Below are positions 1-6,580 of a stretch of 10,041 nt of DNA, in pieces (position 1 is the stretch's first letter; each line of letters opens with the position of its first letter). The DNA lies in the NCBI GenBank assembly GCA_036389375.1, contig DASVQA010000133.1, positions 1 to 10,041 on the forward strand. Direction: 5' to 3'. The notes below the pieces were generated by a model. It had not been told where the DNA came from. It ran no database searches and saw nothing but the letters and a program-made list of their open reading frames with translations. Source of the stretch: QHXQ01 sp036389375 (lineage in GTDB: Bacteria > Acidobacteriota > Blastocatellia > Pyrinomonadales > Pyrinomonadaceae). A program made the translations under genes and the position numbers.

Positions 1-1078
1 CCTCGTACACGTCGGCGATCAGGTTGTCGCCGTAGCGCGCGTCTTCGGGCGCGTGCTGCGAGTTGCCGTGCCCGTCCGCCGCGTTGTTGAAGCGCGGGCA
101 GATGAAGGAATAGTTGGCCAGCGTATCCTGCTGTGCGTCCACGGCGAGCGCAGAGAATTTTTTGAAGTTGGGCGCGCTGCCGTCGAGGCGCGTGAAGTTC
201 TGCCGCACCTCGTTGAGATCAAAATCGTAGGTCGCCCACGTCACGCCGGCCGCCGCCAGATTGTTGTAGATGGTCTGCACGTCGAACTTCTTCGACCAGA
301 CGTTGTGCGCAAAGCCGGCGGACGTGGCAGCGTGCATGTAGAGCCGGTTGGGCTGCGTCGGCCCCGGCACTTCGGAGAACCAGTTATCGCAGATGCAGTA
401 GGCGTCGGCGAGCGCGTTGATCGAAGGCAGGTGCGCGGGCGCAAACGATTGCATGGCGACGGCGATGGCCGCCTGCGAGGGATTTGCGATGTGTTCGGAC
501 AGTAGCTCGTTGCGGTAGTTGAGCGCGAAGCCGTTATTGCGCGCGGGGTGCTGCGCGTCGGGGCCCTTGCCATTGTTGAAGATCTGCACGTTCGTGCCCT
601 TGAGCGAGTGCGACGGGCCGTTCTTGCTGTCAATGACGGCAAAGGGCGCACCGCTGCCGGTGTGGAACGCAGGGTTCGTGTCCGATTCAGGTTTCGACGG
701 ATTCAGCAGGTTGAACTCGTTGCCGGTCAGTCCGTTGATGCCGGCGCGGAAGCCGAAGATGTGATCGAACGAGCGATTCTCCAACATCAACACGACGATG
801 TGCTCGATGCGCGCCGCCGCGCCTGCGGGCGGGTGCGGAGTCGGCGTAGGGGTTGGCGTCGGCTGCGGCTGTGGCTGCTTCGAGCCGCCTTTCTTGCTCG
901 CACCTTTCTTGCTCGCACCTTTCTTGCTCGCGCCTTTTTTACTTGCCCCCTTCTTGCTTGCGCCTTTCTTGCTGCCACCCTTCGTGCTGCTGCCTTTTTT
1001 GCTCCCGCCCTTTTTCCCGCCCTTCTTACTGCCGCCTTTCTTGCCCGCCTTGCTGCCTTTCTGCGCTTTGCTGACCAT
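1..1078 (-). CDS. Phospholipase C / acid phosphatase-family phosphoesterase (5' part, runs off the window)
   Basis: The frame is open from ATG 1078 to base 1, giving 359 codons with no stop; the C-terminus lies beyond the left edge. Residues 93-109 read HIVVLMLENRSFDHIFG, the hallmark of the phosphoesterase family that includes bacterial phospholipases C and AcpA-type acid phosphatases (alkaline-phosphatase fold). Residues 239-253 (GPTQPNRLYMHAATS) match the segment carrying the probable nucleophile, likely T241. Residues 328-359 (PRF...DGHGNSQHAPEDARYG...) match the family's D/H-rich segment. The expected DExGGFYDH segment would lie outside the window. The likely reaction is phosphomonoester or phosphodiester hydrolysis, probably outside the cytoplasm; the substrate cannot be told. 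The N-terminus is odd: residues 1-67 hold 25 Lys and no acidic residue in a G(A/G)SKK repeat, followed by a Q/P/T linker at 68-83, with no recognisable signal peptide. An in-frame ATG at 1093 is less likely because it overlaps the Shine-Dalgarno site of ATG 1078. Confidence 0.9.
   Translation of the reverse strand, partial: MVSKAQKGSKAGKKGGSKKGGKKGGSKKGSSTKGGSKKGASKKGASKKGASKKGASKKGASKKGGSKQPQPQPTPTPTPTPHPPAGAAARIEHIVVLMLENRSFDHIFGFRAGINGLTGNEFNLLNPSKPESDTNPAFHTGSGAPFAVIDSKNGPSHSLKGTNVQIFNNGKGPDAQHPARNNGFALNYRNELLSEHIANPSQAAIAVAMQSFAPAHLPSINALADAYCICDNWFSEVPGPTQPNRLYMHAATSAGFAHNVWSKKFDVQTIYNNLAAAGVTWATYDFDLNEVRQNFTRLDGSAPNFKKFSALAVDAQQDTLANYSFICPRFNNAADGHGNSQHAPEDARYGDNLIADVYE
886..1020 (-). 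repeat. Nine-unit 15-bp tandem repeat encoding GASKK pentapeptides
   Basis: Nine consecutive 15-bp units, consensus cgcctttcttgctcg on the plus strand, fill 886-1020; the units at 901 and 916 are identical. They encode roughly residues 20-64 of the phosphoesterase as G(A/G)SKK units. The array becomes more divergent towards the gene start and continues in degenerate form to about 1070. The gradient suggests recent unit duplication at the linker-proximal end. The 15-bp period keeps the frame, so unit number could vary between strains without breaking the gene. Confidence 0.9.
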
Positions 1079-1085
1079 GTGCTGA

Positions 1086-1091
1086 TCCTCC
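1086..1091 (-). promoter_or_regulatory. Ribosome binding site fixing the phosphoesterase start
   Basis: The minus strand reads GGAGGA ending 7 nt before ATG 1078. This is near-ideal spacing and favours 1078 over the in-frame ATG at 1093, which would sit on top of the site. Confidence 0.8.
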
Positions 1092-1240
1092 ATTAGAATC
1101 ACGGTATGAGAATGAACAGAGCCGGCTTCGGGCCGCCGACACCCGGCGGGCAAAGTCAGGCATGAACTTGTCAGACCCTTTTGGCCGTTTGAGGAGTGGT
1201 TAGAGCTTAAGCGGCGCTGGCAACCTACGGCGCTGCAAGA

Positions 1241-1461
1241 TTATTTAACTTCTCTGAGAAAATCTTCCAGCGCAACGCCGGCAGCGCGCAGCGCGCCCTT
1301 CAAGGTGTAGCGGTCAATTTCATCGTGGCACGGAAGCACAATTATTCGCCATCAGAATGCTTCATCTTACATGGCTACCTTTTCGAAGTGCTTCAACGAC
1401 GAAACCTAATCTGGTCAAGGCTGCCAAAACTTGCCGCCTTGAGAGCGAAGGTAATGTTCAT
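1241..1461 (-). pseudogene. hicA: Decayed HicA-family mRNA interferase toxin (frame-broken)
   Basis: HicA sequence continues across three minus-strand frames. Frame one (from 1457) gives TLPSLSRRQVLAALTRLGF...LRKGSHVR, then a TGA stop. Frame two (about 1365-1348) gives MKHSDG, then a TAA stop. Frame three (about 1346 to the TAA at 1241-1243) gives RIIVLPCHDEIDRYTLKG...VALEDFLREVK. Joined, they match the usual HicA layout: LPSLS N-terminus, the GSHVRMKH core with the conserved histidine, the VLPCH strand, and a C-terminal helix ending EDFL, at about the usual 70-80 residues. Each internal break fits loss of one base (AGG to AG near 1366; GGCC to GGC near 1347). The only nearby ATG (1461) is also out of frame with the first segment. 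HicA cleaves mRNA and is normally neutralised by HicB. No hicB is recognisable on either side. Either the locus is dead, or the breaks are base-call errors. Confidence 0.82.
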
Positions 1462-1733
1462 CACTCAGTCTGTGAGGGAGCTACGCATGGGCCGGCGTAA
1501 GTTTCAAAGAAAGAGCGGGCGCATCATAACAGAACTGTTAAGCCGCCGACAGCCTTCTTACTTAAGCACGCCGTCGCCGGAATTAGAGGTCGGCAAGCGG
1601 CGACCCGTCGTGCTTGATGCCGCGCTCTGCTGGCACGCCCGCGCCGTTTCACGTAGAATCATTTCAGCCGCACAAGGGTCACACAACCGACCTCACGGCA
1701 TGCGGCTCAAGCAAGCGAACAGGAAAAGCAAAG
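1462..1733. other. Intergenic region between the hicA relic and def
   Basis: No credible gene is visible here. Open frames through it on the plus strand are upstream extensions or shadows of def. On the minus strand there is a TATGAT hexamer (1523-1528) that could be the -10 box of the old hicA promoter, but no good -35 accompanies it. A short minus-strand reading ending GIKHDGSPLADL and a stop could be a gene remnant but matches no family I recognise. Confidence 0.5.
1631..1659 (+). promoter_or_regulatory. Possible promoter of def
   Basis: A good -10 box, TAGAAT (1654-1659), lies about 75 nt before the def start. The hexamer 17 nt upstream (TGGCAC, 1631-1636) matches the -35 consensus poorly, so the call rests on the -10 box and position. 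Confidence 0.35.
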
Positions 1734-2249
1734 ATGGCATTGTTGGAGATCGTGAAATATCCGAACGCCGTGTTGGACACGCCGGGCGAGCCGGTGACGG
1801 AGTTCGACGCGCGGCTCGAAAAACTGGTCGCCGATATGTTCGAGACGATGTATGCGGCGCGCGGCGTAGGCCTCGCTGCGCCACAGGTGGGCGTGGCCCG
1901 GCGGCTGTTCGTGATGGACTGTTCGGGCGGGCAAGACCCGGCACAGCGGGTTGTACTCATTAACCCGATGGTGCTGCGCGTCGAAGGCGACCAGACGGGC
2001 GACGAGGGGTGTCTCTCATTCCCCGGCGTCTTTTTCCCCGTGACGCGGTCGCTGCGGGCGGTCGTCGAAGCGCAGGACGTGCGCGGCGAGACGTTTGAAC
2101 TCGACGGCATGGACTTGAGCGCGCGCTGTATGCTGCACGAAACCGATCATTGCGACGGCATCGTCTTCATCAACCACACCACGCCGCTCAAACGCGAGAT
2201 GGTCAAGCGCAAGATGCGCCGGCTGGCGAAGGCCGGCAAGTGGGTCTGA
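1734..2249 (+). CDS. def: Peptide deformylase
   Basis: This cytoplasmic metalloenzyme removes the formyl group from the N-terminal fMet of nascent proteins. At 171 aa it has the usual family length. All three signature motifs are present: GVGLAAPQ at 44-51 (Q51), EGCLS at 91-95 (metal ligand C93), and HETDHCDG at 135-142 (ligands H135 and H139, catalytic E136). The third motif has Cys and Asp where HExDHLxG usually has Leu and Asn-like residues, a minor change. ATG 1734 is preferred: AGGA at 1721-1724 sits 9 nt upstream and the product begins MALLEIVKYPN, as expected. A longer frame from 1614 adds 40 residues of no family character. The gene is probably monocistronic, since a hairpin terminator follows its stop. 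fmt, which makes the formyl group that Def removes, lies one gene downstream. Confidence 0.97.
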   Translation: MALLEIVKYPNAVLDTPGEPVTEFDARLEKLVADMFETMYAARGVGLAAPQVGVARRLFVMDCSGGQDPAQRVVLINPMVLRVEGDQTGDEGCLSFPGVFFPVTRSLRAVVEAQDVRGETFELDGMDLSARCMLHETDHCDGIVFINHTTPLKREMVKRKMRRLAKAGKWV

Positions 2250-2273
2250 GCGGTCGAAAAATTTTAAACCCGG

Positions 2274-2310
2274 ACGCGGTTGCATGCTTCACAGGCGGCG
2301 ACCGCGTTTT
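2274..2310 (+). terminator. Intrinsic terminator after def
   Basis: A 10-bp stem including one T-G wobble (2274-2283 with 2298-2307, core ACGCGGT/ACCGCGT) and a 14-nt loop ends in TTTT at 2307-2310. It begins 25 nt after the def stop and would separate def from pruA transcription. Confidence 0.55.
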
Positions 2311-2323
2311 GCTTTCATGTGTG

Positions 2324-2352
2324 TTAACATGCCGGCAAACATAACTTAAGTT
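2324..2352 (+). promoter_or_regulatory. Weak promoter candidate upstream of pruA
   Basis: TTAACA (2324-2329) and TAAGTT (2347-2352) are separated by 17 nt, in an AT-richer patch just past the def terminator. The -35 matches 5 of 6 positions but the -10 only 3 of 6. The leader to the pruA start would be about 110 nt. Confidence 0.28.
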
Positions 2353-2402
2353 CGGATACGTGAAAATAGGACGCGGCGGTGCAGGGGGCGCTTGAGCGGT
2401 CG

Positions 2403-2416
2403 AGCATGACCATGCT
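2403..2416. promoter_or_regulatory. 14-bp perfect palindrome in the pruA leader
   Basis: AGCATG-AC-CATGCT is a perfect inverted repeat 57 nt before the pruA ATG and 51 nt after the candidate -10 box. The form and place suit a dimeric repressor operator, for example a proline- or arginine-responsive regulator, but no regulator gene is in view and only one copy is seen. Confidence 0.3.
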
Positions 2417-2472
2417 GGCTCGCGTGCGGGCTGTTTTCAAACGTGCCGGCAGAACTGATACGAGGTGCAGCT

Positions 2473-4062
2473 ATGCAGAGTGAATTTAAGAACGAGGCCC
2501 TGACCGATTTCAGTAAAGCAGAGAACGCGGCGGCGATGCGCGCTGCGCTCCTGAAGGTACGCGGCGAACTTGGGCGCGAGTATCCGCTCGTGATCGGCGG
2601 CGAGCGACTGAAGACGGGGCGCACGTTCGATAGTCTCAACCCGGCGCGCAAGACCGAAGTGGTCGGGCGCTTCCAGAAGGCGACGGAAGAGTTGGCGCGG
2701 CGCGCGGTCGAAACCGCCGACGAGACGTTTAAGAGTTGGTCGCGGACGCGGCCCGAACAACGCGCCGACCTGTTGTTCCGCGTCGCCACGCTTTTGCGCG
2801 AGCGGCGGCACGAGTTCTCCGCGTGGATGGTTTACGAAGTGGCGAAGACGTGGGCGGAGGCGGACGGCGACACGGCCGAGGCGATTGATTTCTGCGACTT
2901 CTACGCGCGCGAGATGTTGCGCTACGCCGCGCCGCAGCCGCTCGTACACATCGCGGGCGAAGAGAACGAGTTGCGCTACATCCCGCTCGGCGTCGGCGTC
3001 GTCATCCCGCCGTGGAACTTTCCGTTGGCGATCATGGCGGGCATGACGGTCGCTTCCGTCGTGACGGGCAACACAGTCGTCTTGAAACCCTCGTCGGATG
3101 CGCCGACCATCGCCTACAAGTTCTTCGAGTTGCTCGAAGAGGCAGGCTTGCCGCCGGGCGTCGTCAACTTCATGACCGGCTCTGGCGCGGAAGTGGGCGA
3201 CGTGGTAGTTGACCACGCGCGCACGCGCTACGTCGCCTTCACCGGCTCGAAAGAGGTGGGCTTGCGCATCAACGAGCGCGCCGCGAAGACGCAGGACGGG
3301 CAACTCTGGATCAAGCGCGTCGTGGCCGAGATGGGCGGCAAGGATGCGATCATCGTGGACGCCGACACCGATCTGGACGACGCGGCGACGGGCGTCGTGC
3401 AGTCCGCTTTCGGCTTTCAGGGCCAGAAGTGCTCGGCCTGTTCGCGCGCCATCATCCACGCGGACGTGTACGAGGCGATGCTTGAGCGGATCGCCGCGCG
3501 CACGGCGCAGTTGCAGGTTGGCGATCCGACCGAAGGCGCGACGAGCATGAGCGCCGTCATCAACGAGAAGGCGTTCAAGACGATCAATAAATATATCGAG
3601 TGGGGGCAGGAGGACGGCGGGCGACTCGTCGCGGGCGGCGGCTCGGACGGCGAGCAGGGGTTCTTCATCGAACCGACCGTGATTGCGGACGTGCGACCCG
3701 GCGCGCGCATCGAGCAGGAGGAAATCTTCGGCCCCGTCCTCGCCGTCATCAAGGCGCAGGACTTCGACGAAGCACTGACAATTGCCAACGACACGCAGTA
3801 CGGGCTGACGGGCGCGGTCTATACAAACGACCCTGAAAAGTTAGACCGCGCGCGCCGCGAGTTCCACGTCGGCAACCTCTATCTCAATCGCAAATGTACG
3901 GGCGCGCTCGTCGGCGTCCACCCGTTTGGCGGCTTCAACATGTCCGGCACGGACTCGAAGGCAGGCGGGCGCGACTATCTCGGTCTCTTCATGCAGGCCA
4001 AAGTATCGGCCGAGAAAGTACGACCCGGCTACACCACGAAAGAGCAGCGCGGCGCGATCTGA
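2473..4062 (+). CDS. pruA: L-glutamate gamma-semialdehyde dehydrogenase (1-pyrroline-5-carboxylate dehydrogenase, RocA type)
   Basis: This enzyme oxidises glutamate gamma-semialdehyde (open-chain pyrroline-5-carboxylate) to glutamate with NAD+, the last step of proline and arginine/ornithine catabolism. The product has 529 aa, close to Bacillus RocA (about 515). The start (FKNEALTDFS...ELGREYPLVIGG) is that of the free-standing RocA group, not of PutA fusions. Visible aldehyde-dehydrogenase residues are PPWNF with N182, LKPSS with K205, FTGSKEVG at 256-263, the general base E286 in AEMGGKD, the catalytic C320 in QGQKCSAC, EEIFGP at 416-421, and PFGGFNMSGTDSKAGG at 484-499. GAGG-like GAGG (2462-2465) is 7 nt before ATG 2473, so that start is preferred over the GTG at 2443, which would add ten residues. 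No proline dehydrogenase is adjacent. The stop codon is the first TGA of a heptamer array. The gene lies between def and fmt, which are usually neighbours. Confidence 0.96.
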   Translation: MQSEFKNEALTDFSKAENAAAMRAALLKVRGELGREYPLVIGGERLKTGRTFDSLNPARKTEVVGRFQKATEELARRAVETADETFKSWSRTRPEQRADLLFRVATLLRERRHEFSAWMVYEVAKTWAEADGDTAEAIDFCDFYAREMLRYAAPQPLVHIAGEENELRYIPLGVGVVIPPWNFPLAIMAGMTVASVVTGNTVVLKPSSDAPTIAYKFFELLEEAGLPPGVVNFMTGSGAEVGDVVVDHARTRYVAFTGSKEVGLRINERAAKTQDGQLWIKRVVAEMGGKDAIIVDADTDLDDAATGVVQSAFGFQGQKCSACSRAIIHADVYEAMLERIAARTAQLQVGDPTEGATSMSAVINEKAFKTINKYIEWGQEDGGRLVAGGGSDGEQGFFIEPTVIADVRPGARIEQEEIFGPVLAVIKAQDFDEALTIANDTQYGLTGAVYTNDPEKLDRARREFHVGNLYLNRKCTGALVGVHPFGGFNMSGTDSKAGGRDYLGLFMQAKVSAEKVRPGYTTKEQRGAI

Positions 4063-4140
4063 AGGGCTGAAGGCTGAGGGCTAAGGCGGAAGAATAGAAA
4101 GTTGTTCTTATTCATGTCCTCAGCCCTCAGCCCTCTCCTT
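4060..4140. repeat. Inverted heptamer array between pruA and fmt
   Basis: Left-arm units GGGCTGA, AGGCTGA, GGGCTAA, GGCGGAA begin directly after the pruA stop. The right arm, read on the minus strand, has two GGGCTGA units. Bases 4072-4086 pair with 4118-4132 in a 15-bp stem with one mismatch and a 31-nt loop. TGA/TAA triplets at 4060, 4068, 4075 and 4082 stop all three plus-strand frames within 25 nt. No T-run follows on the plus strand, so it does not look like a standard intrinsic terminator. Confidence 0.8.
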
Positions 4141-4148
4141 CATCCCTT

Positions 4149-5087
4149 ATGAAATTGCGTTTAGTTTTCATGGGCACGCCTGAGTCTGCCGTGCCGACCT
4201 TGCGTCGTTGTCTGGTGGACGGGCACGAGGTCGTGGCCGTGTGGACGCAGCCGGACAGACCGGCCGGGCGTGGTCATAAACTGCGCGCGTCGCCCGTTAA
4301 AGAGTTTGCGCTTGAACACGGTCTCGCGGTTCATCAGCCGGAGAAGATCAGGACTGAAGCGGCGCAGGCGTTGTTTGCCGCGCACGACGCGGATGTGTGC
4401 GTGGTCGTCGCCTACGGGCGCATCCTGCCGGCGGCGTTCCTGCGCGCGCCGCGTCATGGTTGCATCAACGTGCATTTCTCGCTGCTGCCGAAGTATCGCG
4501 GGGCTGCGCCAGTCAACTGGGCCATCGTGCGCGGCGAGCGAGAAACCGGCGTGACGACGATGCAGATTGACGAGGGGCTGGACACGGGCGCGATCCTGTT
4601 GCAGCGGGCAACGGAGATCGGCGCGCAGGAGACAGCGCCGGAACTGTTGCCGCGCCTTGCCGCGCTGGGCGCAGACCTGTTGGGCGAGACGCTGCTGCGG
4701 CTCGCAGAACTGGAACCGCAGCCGCAACGTGATAGCGAGGCGACGCTCGCACCGCTCCTGCGCCGCGAGGACGGCTTGCTCGACTGGCGCGAGATGAGCG
4801 CGACCGAGATCGCGCGGCGTGTGCGCGGGCTGCAGCCGTGGCCCAATGCCTTCACGCAGTTTCGCGGGCAACGCCTCGTCATCTGGCAGGCGCAAAGTTT
4901 ATCTGCGGAGACACAGCAGGCGCAGCCGGGCGAAATCCTCAAGGCGCACGGCGACGAGCTTATGGTCGGCTGCGGCGCGGGCACGGCGTTGCAGTTGCTC
5001 GAAGTGCAACCGGAAGGGCGGCGGCGTCTGAGCGCGCGCGATTTTATGAACGGGCTGCGCGTGCGTGTGGGCGAGGTGTTGGGCTAA
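4149..5087 (+). CDS. fmt: Methionyl-tRNA formyltransferase
   Basis: Fmt transfers a formyl group from 10-formyltetrahydrofolate to initiator Met-tRNA in the cytoplasm. The 312-aa product has the normal length and the standard N-terminus MKLRLVFMGTP. The catalytic triad is visible: N107 and H109 in NVHFSLLPKYRG, and D145 in DEGLDTG. The motif RGAAPVNWAI follows the catalytic loop. The tRNA-contacting C-terminal OB-fold domain runs from about residue 210 (LLDWREMSATEI...RGLQPWPNAF) to the end. ATG 4149 is fixed by the conserved N-terminus, yet the bases just upstream (TCATCCCTT) hold no Shine-Dalgarno sequence; the right arm of the heptamer inverted repeat runs almost to the start. rsmB begins 4 nt after the stop, so the two are almost certainly co-transcribed and possibly translationally coupled. 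Confidence 0.97.
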   Translation: MKLRLVFMGTPESAVPTLRRCLVDGHEVVAVWTQPDRPAGRGHKLRASPVKEFALEHGLAVHQPEKIRTEAAQALFAAHDADVCVVVAYGRILPAAFLRAPRHGCINVHFSLLPKYRGAAPVNWAIVRGERETGVTTMQIDEGLDTGAILLQRATEIGAQETAPELLPRLAALGADLLGETLLRLAELEPQPQRDSEATLAPLLRREDGLLDWREMSATEIARRVRGLQPWPNAFTQFRGQRLVIWQAQSLSAETQQAQPGEILKAHGDELMVGCGAGTALQLLEVQPEGRRRLSARDFMNGLRVRVGEVLG

Positions 5088-5091
5088 CGCG

Positions 5092-6477
5092 ATGACGGTG
5101 CGGGTCATCAAGAAGCGGAAAGCGACGGGGGCGAAGGGCGCGCCCGTCGCGGTCACGCCTGCGCGTTGGCTGGCTTACAACGTGCTGGGGCGCGTGGAGA
5201 CGGAGGGCGCGTTCGCGTCCGTGTTGCTGGCGAGCGCGACGGAGGCGTTGCGGGTTGAAGACCGCGCGCTCTGCTACGAGTTGGTACTGGGTGTGCTGCG
5301 CTGGCAGTTGTGGCTGGACACGCTCATGGCGCATTACGCGGGGCGCGCGGTCGCGGAGATTGATGCGCCGGTGCGGCGTGCATTGCGGCTGGGTCTGTAC
5401 CAGTTGCGCTTTTTATCGCGCGTGCCCGCGTCGGCGGCGGTCAACGAGTCGGTGAATCTGGCGCACGCGGCCCGGCTCGGTGGGGCGGCCGGTTTTATCA
5501 ACGCGGTGCTGCGCCGTGCGACGCGTGAACCGGAGCGTGACCCGGCGACGGGCGTCCGCGAAGAACTTGAGCGGCTGGCGATCTCGACTTCGCACCCGGC
5601 GTGGCTGCTGGCGCGTTGGATCGAGACGTTCGGCGTGGCCGAGGCGACGGCGCTGGCGCGTGCGAATAATCAAGCGCCGCCGGTCGCGTTTCGGATCAAT
5701 GAATGGCGCGCTGAGCGGGCGGACGTGCAGGCGCGGCTGGCGGCGGCGGGCGTCGAGATGCAGCCGTCGGAGATCGCGCCGGGCGCGTGGCGTGTGGCGG
5801 CGGGGACGGGCGGGGCGGCATTGCGCGCGCTCGCGCGGGCGGGTCTGATCTACACGCAGGACGAGGCGTCGCAGTTGGTCGCGCACGTGTTGGGCGCAGA
5901 GGGCGGTGAGCGCGTGCTCGACGTGTGCGCCGCGCCGGGCAGCAAGGCGACGCACGTGGCGGGGCTGGCCGAAGATCGCGCGCTCGTCGTGGCGGGCGAC
6001 ATCTATGAGCATCGTCTGCGCGTCGTGGTCGAAGCGGCCGGGCGGCAGCAGTTGACGAGCATCCATGCAGTCGCATTCGACGCCGAACAGACGTTGCCGT
6101 TTGCCGACCGTTCGTTTGCCCGCGTGCTCGTGGACGCGCCGTGTACGGGCACGGGCACGCTCCGGCACAACCCGGAAATCCGTTGGCGACTTACGCCCGC
6201 CGACATTGTTGACCTCGCCGCGCGCCAGCGCCGCATCTTAACGAACGCCGCGCGCGTCGTGCGCCCCGGCGGGCGACTCGTCTACTCGACCTGCTCGGTC
6301 GAGCCGGCCGAGAACGAAGCCGTCTTCAATGATTTTCTCGCGGCGCAGCCCGACTTTGTCGCCGCACAGTTGACCGCGCCCGCGCACCTGTTGACGACTG
6401 ACGGCGCGGTGCGGACGTGGCCGCACAGGGGCGGCGCGGACGGCTTCTTCATGGCGGCCTGCGTGCGGCGAAGTTGA
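5092..6477 (+). CDS. rsmB: 16S rRNA (cytosine-5-)-methyltransferase RsmB
   Basis: RsmB methylates a single cytosine of 16S rRNA (C967 in E. coli) using S-adenosylmethionine. The 461-aa product is close to the usual 430-450. Residues 20-160 form the NusB-like RNA-binding domain (TPARWLAYNVLGRVE...GAAGFINAVLRR). The Rossmann methyltransferase domain follows: VLDVCAAPGSK at 275-285 (SAM loop), VDAPCTGTGTLRHNP with C351 (the releasing Cys; usual motif PCSG, here PCTG), and LVYSTCSVEPAENE with C401 (the nucleophilic Cys). ATG 5092 is chosen because it starts 4 nt after fmt and fits the family length; a GTG at 5065 would overlap fmt by 23 nt. No strong Shine-Dalgarno precedes it, which suits coupling to fmt translation. 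The codons 1-19 region is basic (IKKRKATGAK), plausible for an rRNA-binding protein. Confidence 0.96.
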   Translation: MTVRVIKKRKATGAKGAPVAVTPARWLAYNVLGRVETEGAFASVLLASATEALRVEDRALCYELVLGVLRWQLWLDTLMAHYAGRAVAEIDAPVRRALRLGLYQLRFLSRVPASAAVNESVNLAHAARLGGAAGFINAVLRRATREPERDPATGVREELERLAISTSHPAWLLARWIETFGVAEATALARANNQAPPVAFRINEWRAERADVQARLAAAGVEMQPSEIAPGAWRVAAGTGGAALRALARAGLIYTQDEASQLVAHVLGAEGGERVLDVCAAPGSKATHVAGLAEDRALVVAGDIYEHRLRVVVEAAGRQQLTSIHAVAFDAEQTLPFADRSFARVLVDAPCTGTGTLRHNPEIRWRLTPADIVDLAARQRRILTNAARVVRPGGRLVYSTCSVEPAENEAVFNDFLAAQPDFVAAQLTAPAHLLTTDGAVRTWPHRGGADGFFMAACVRRS

Positions 6478-6490
6478 ACGGGCGAGCGAC

Positions 6491-6520
6491 TTGCGGCGCG
6501 TCTTGCGCGGGTGCTAGACT
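6491..6520 (+). promoter_or_regulatory. Promoter upstream of the PASTA-rpe genes
   Basis: TTGCGG (6491-6496) and TAGACT (6515-6520) are spaced by 18 nt, starting 13 nt after rsmB. The leader to GTG 6581 would be about 53 nt and contains a GC-rich hairpin (AGCGCC 6535-6540 with GGCGCT 6547-6552). The site could give the PASTA-rpe-bamD segment its own transcription. Confidence 0.5.
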
Positions 6521-6580
6521 CTCGCCCTTGAAAAAGCGCCACTGGCGGCGCTGTGTGCTAACAGAGGCAACGAGACTAGC

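Noticed and set aside
1124..1146. Hairpin CCGCCG-acacc-CGGCGG upstream of the phosphoesterase
   Set aside because: No T-run follows on either strand and the short GC-rich stem is expected by chance at this base composition.
1140..1310. Plus-strand reading with FWPFEEWLELKRRWQPTAL, open for about 55 codons
   Set aside because: It has no good start, matches no family I know, and its second half is antisense to the HicA C-terminus.
1614..1733. A 40-residue N-terminal extension of peptide deformylase
   Set aside because: The extra residues do not belong to the family, and ATG 1734 has an SD-like site and the standard N-terminus.
1325..1963. A 212-codon plus-strand frame covering the hicA relic and the first half of def
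   Set aside because: It overlaps def in another frame, its product is basic low-information sequence, and no motif or ribosome binding site supports it.
4161..4895. 244-codon minus-strand frame opposite fmt
   Set aside because: fmt on the plus strand is beyond doubt; the antisense frame reflects high GC and codon bias.
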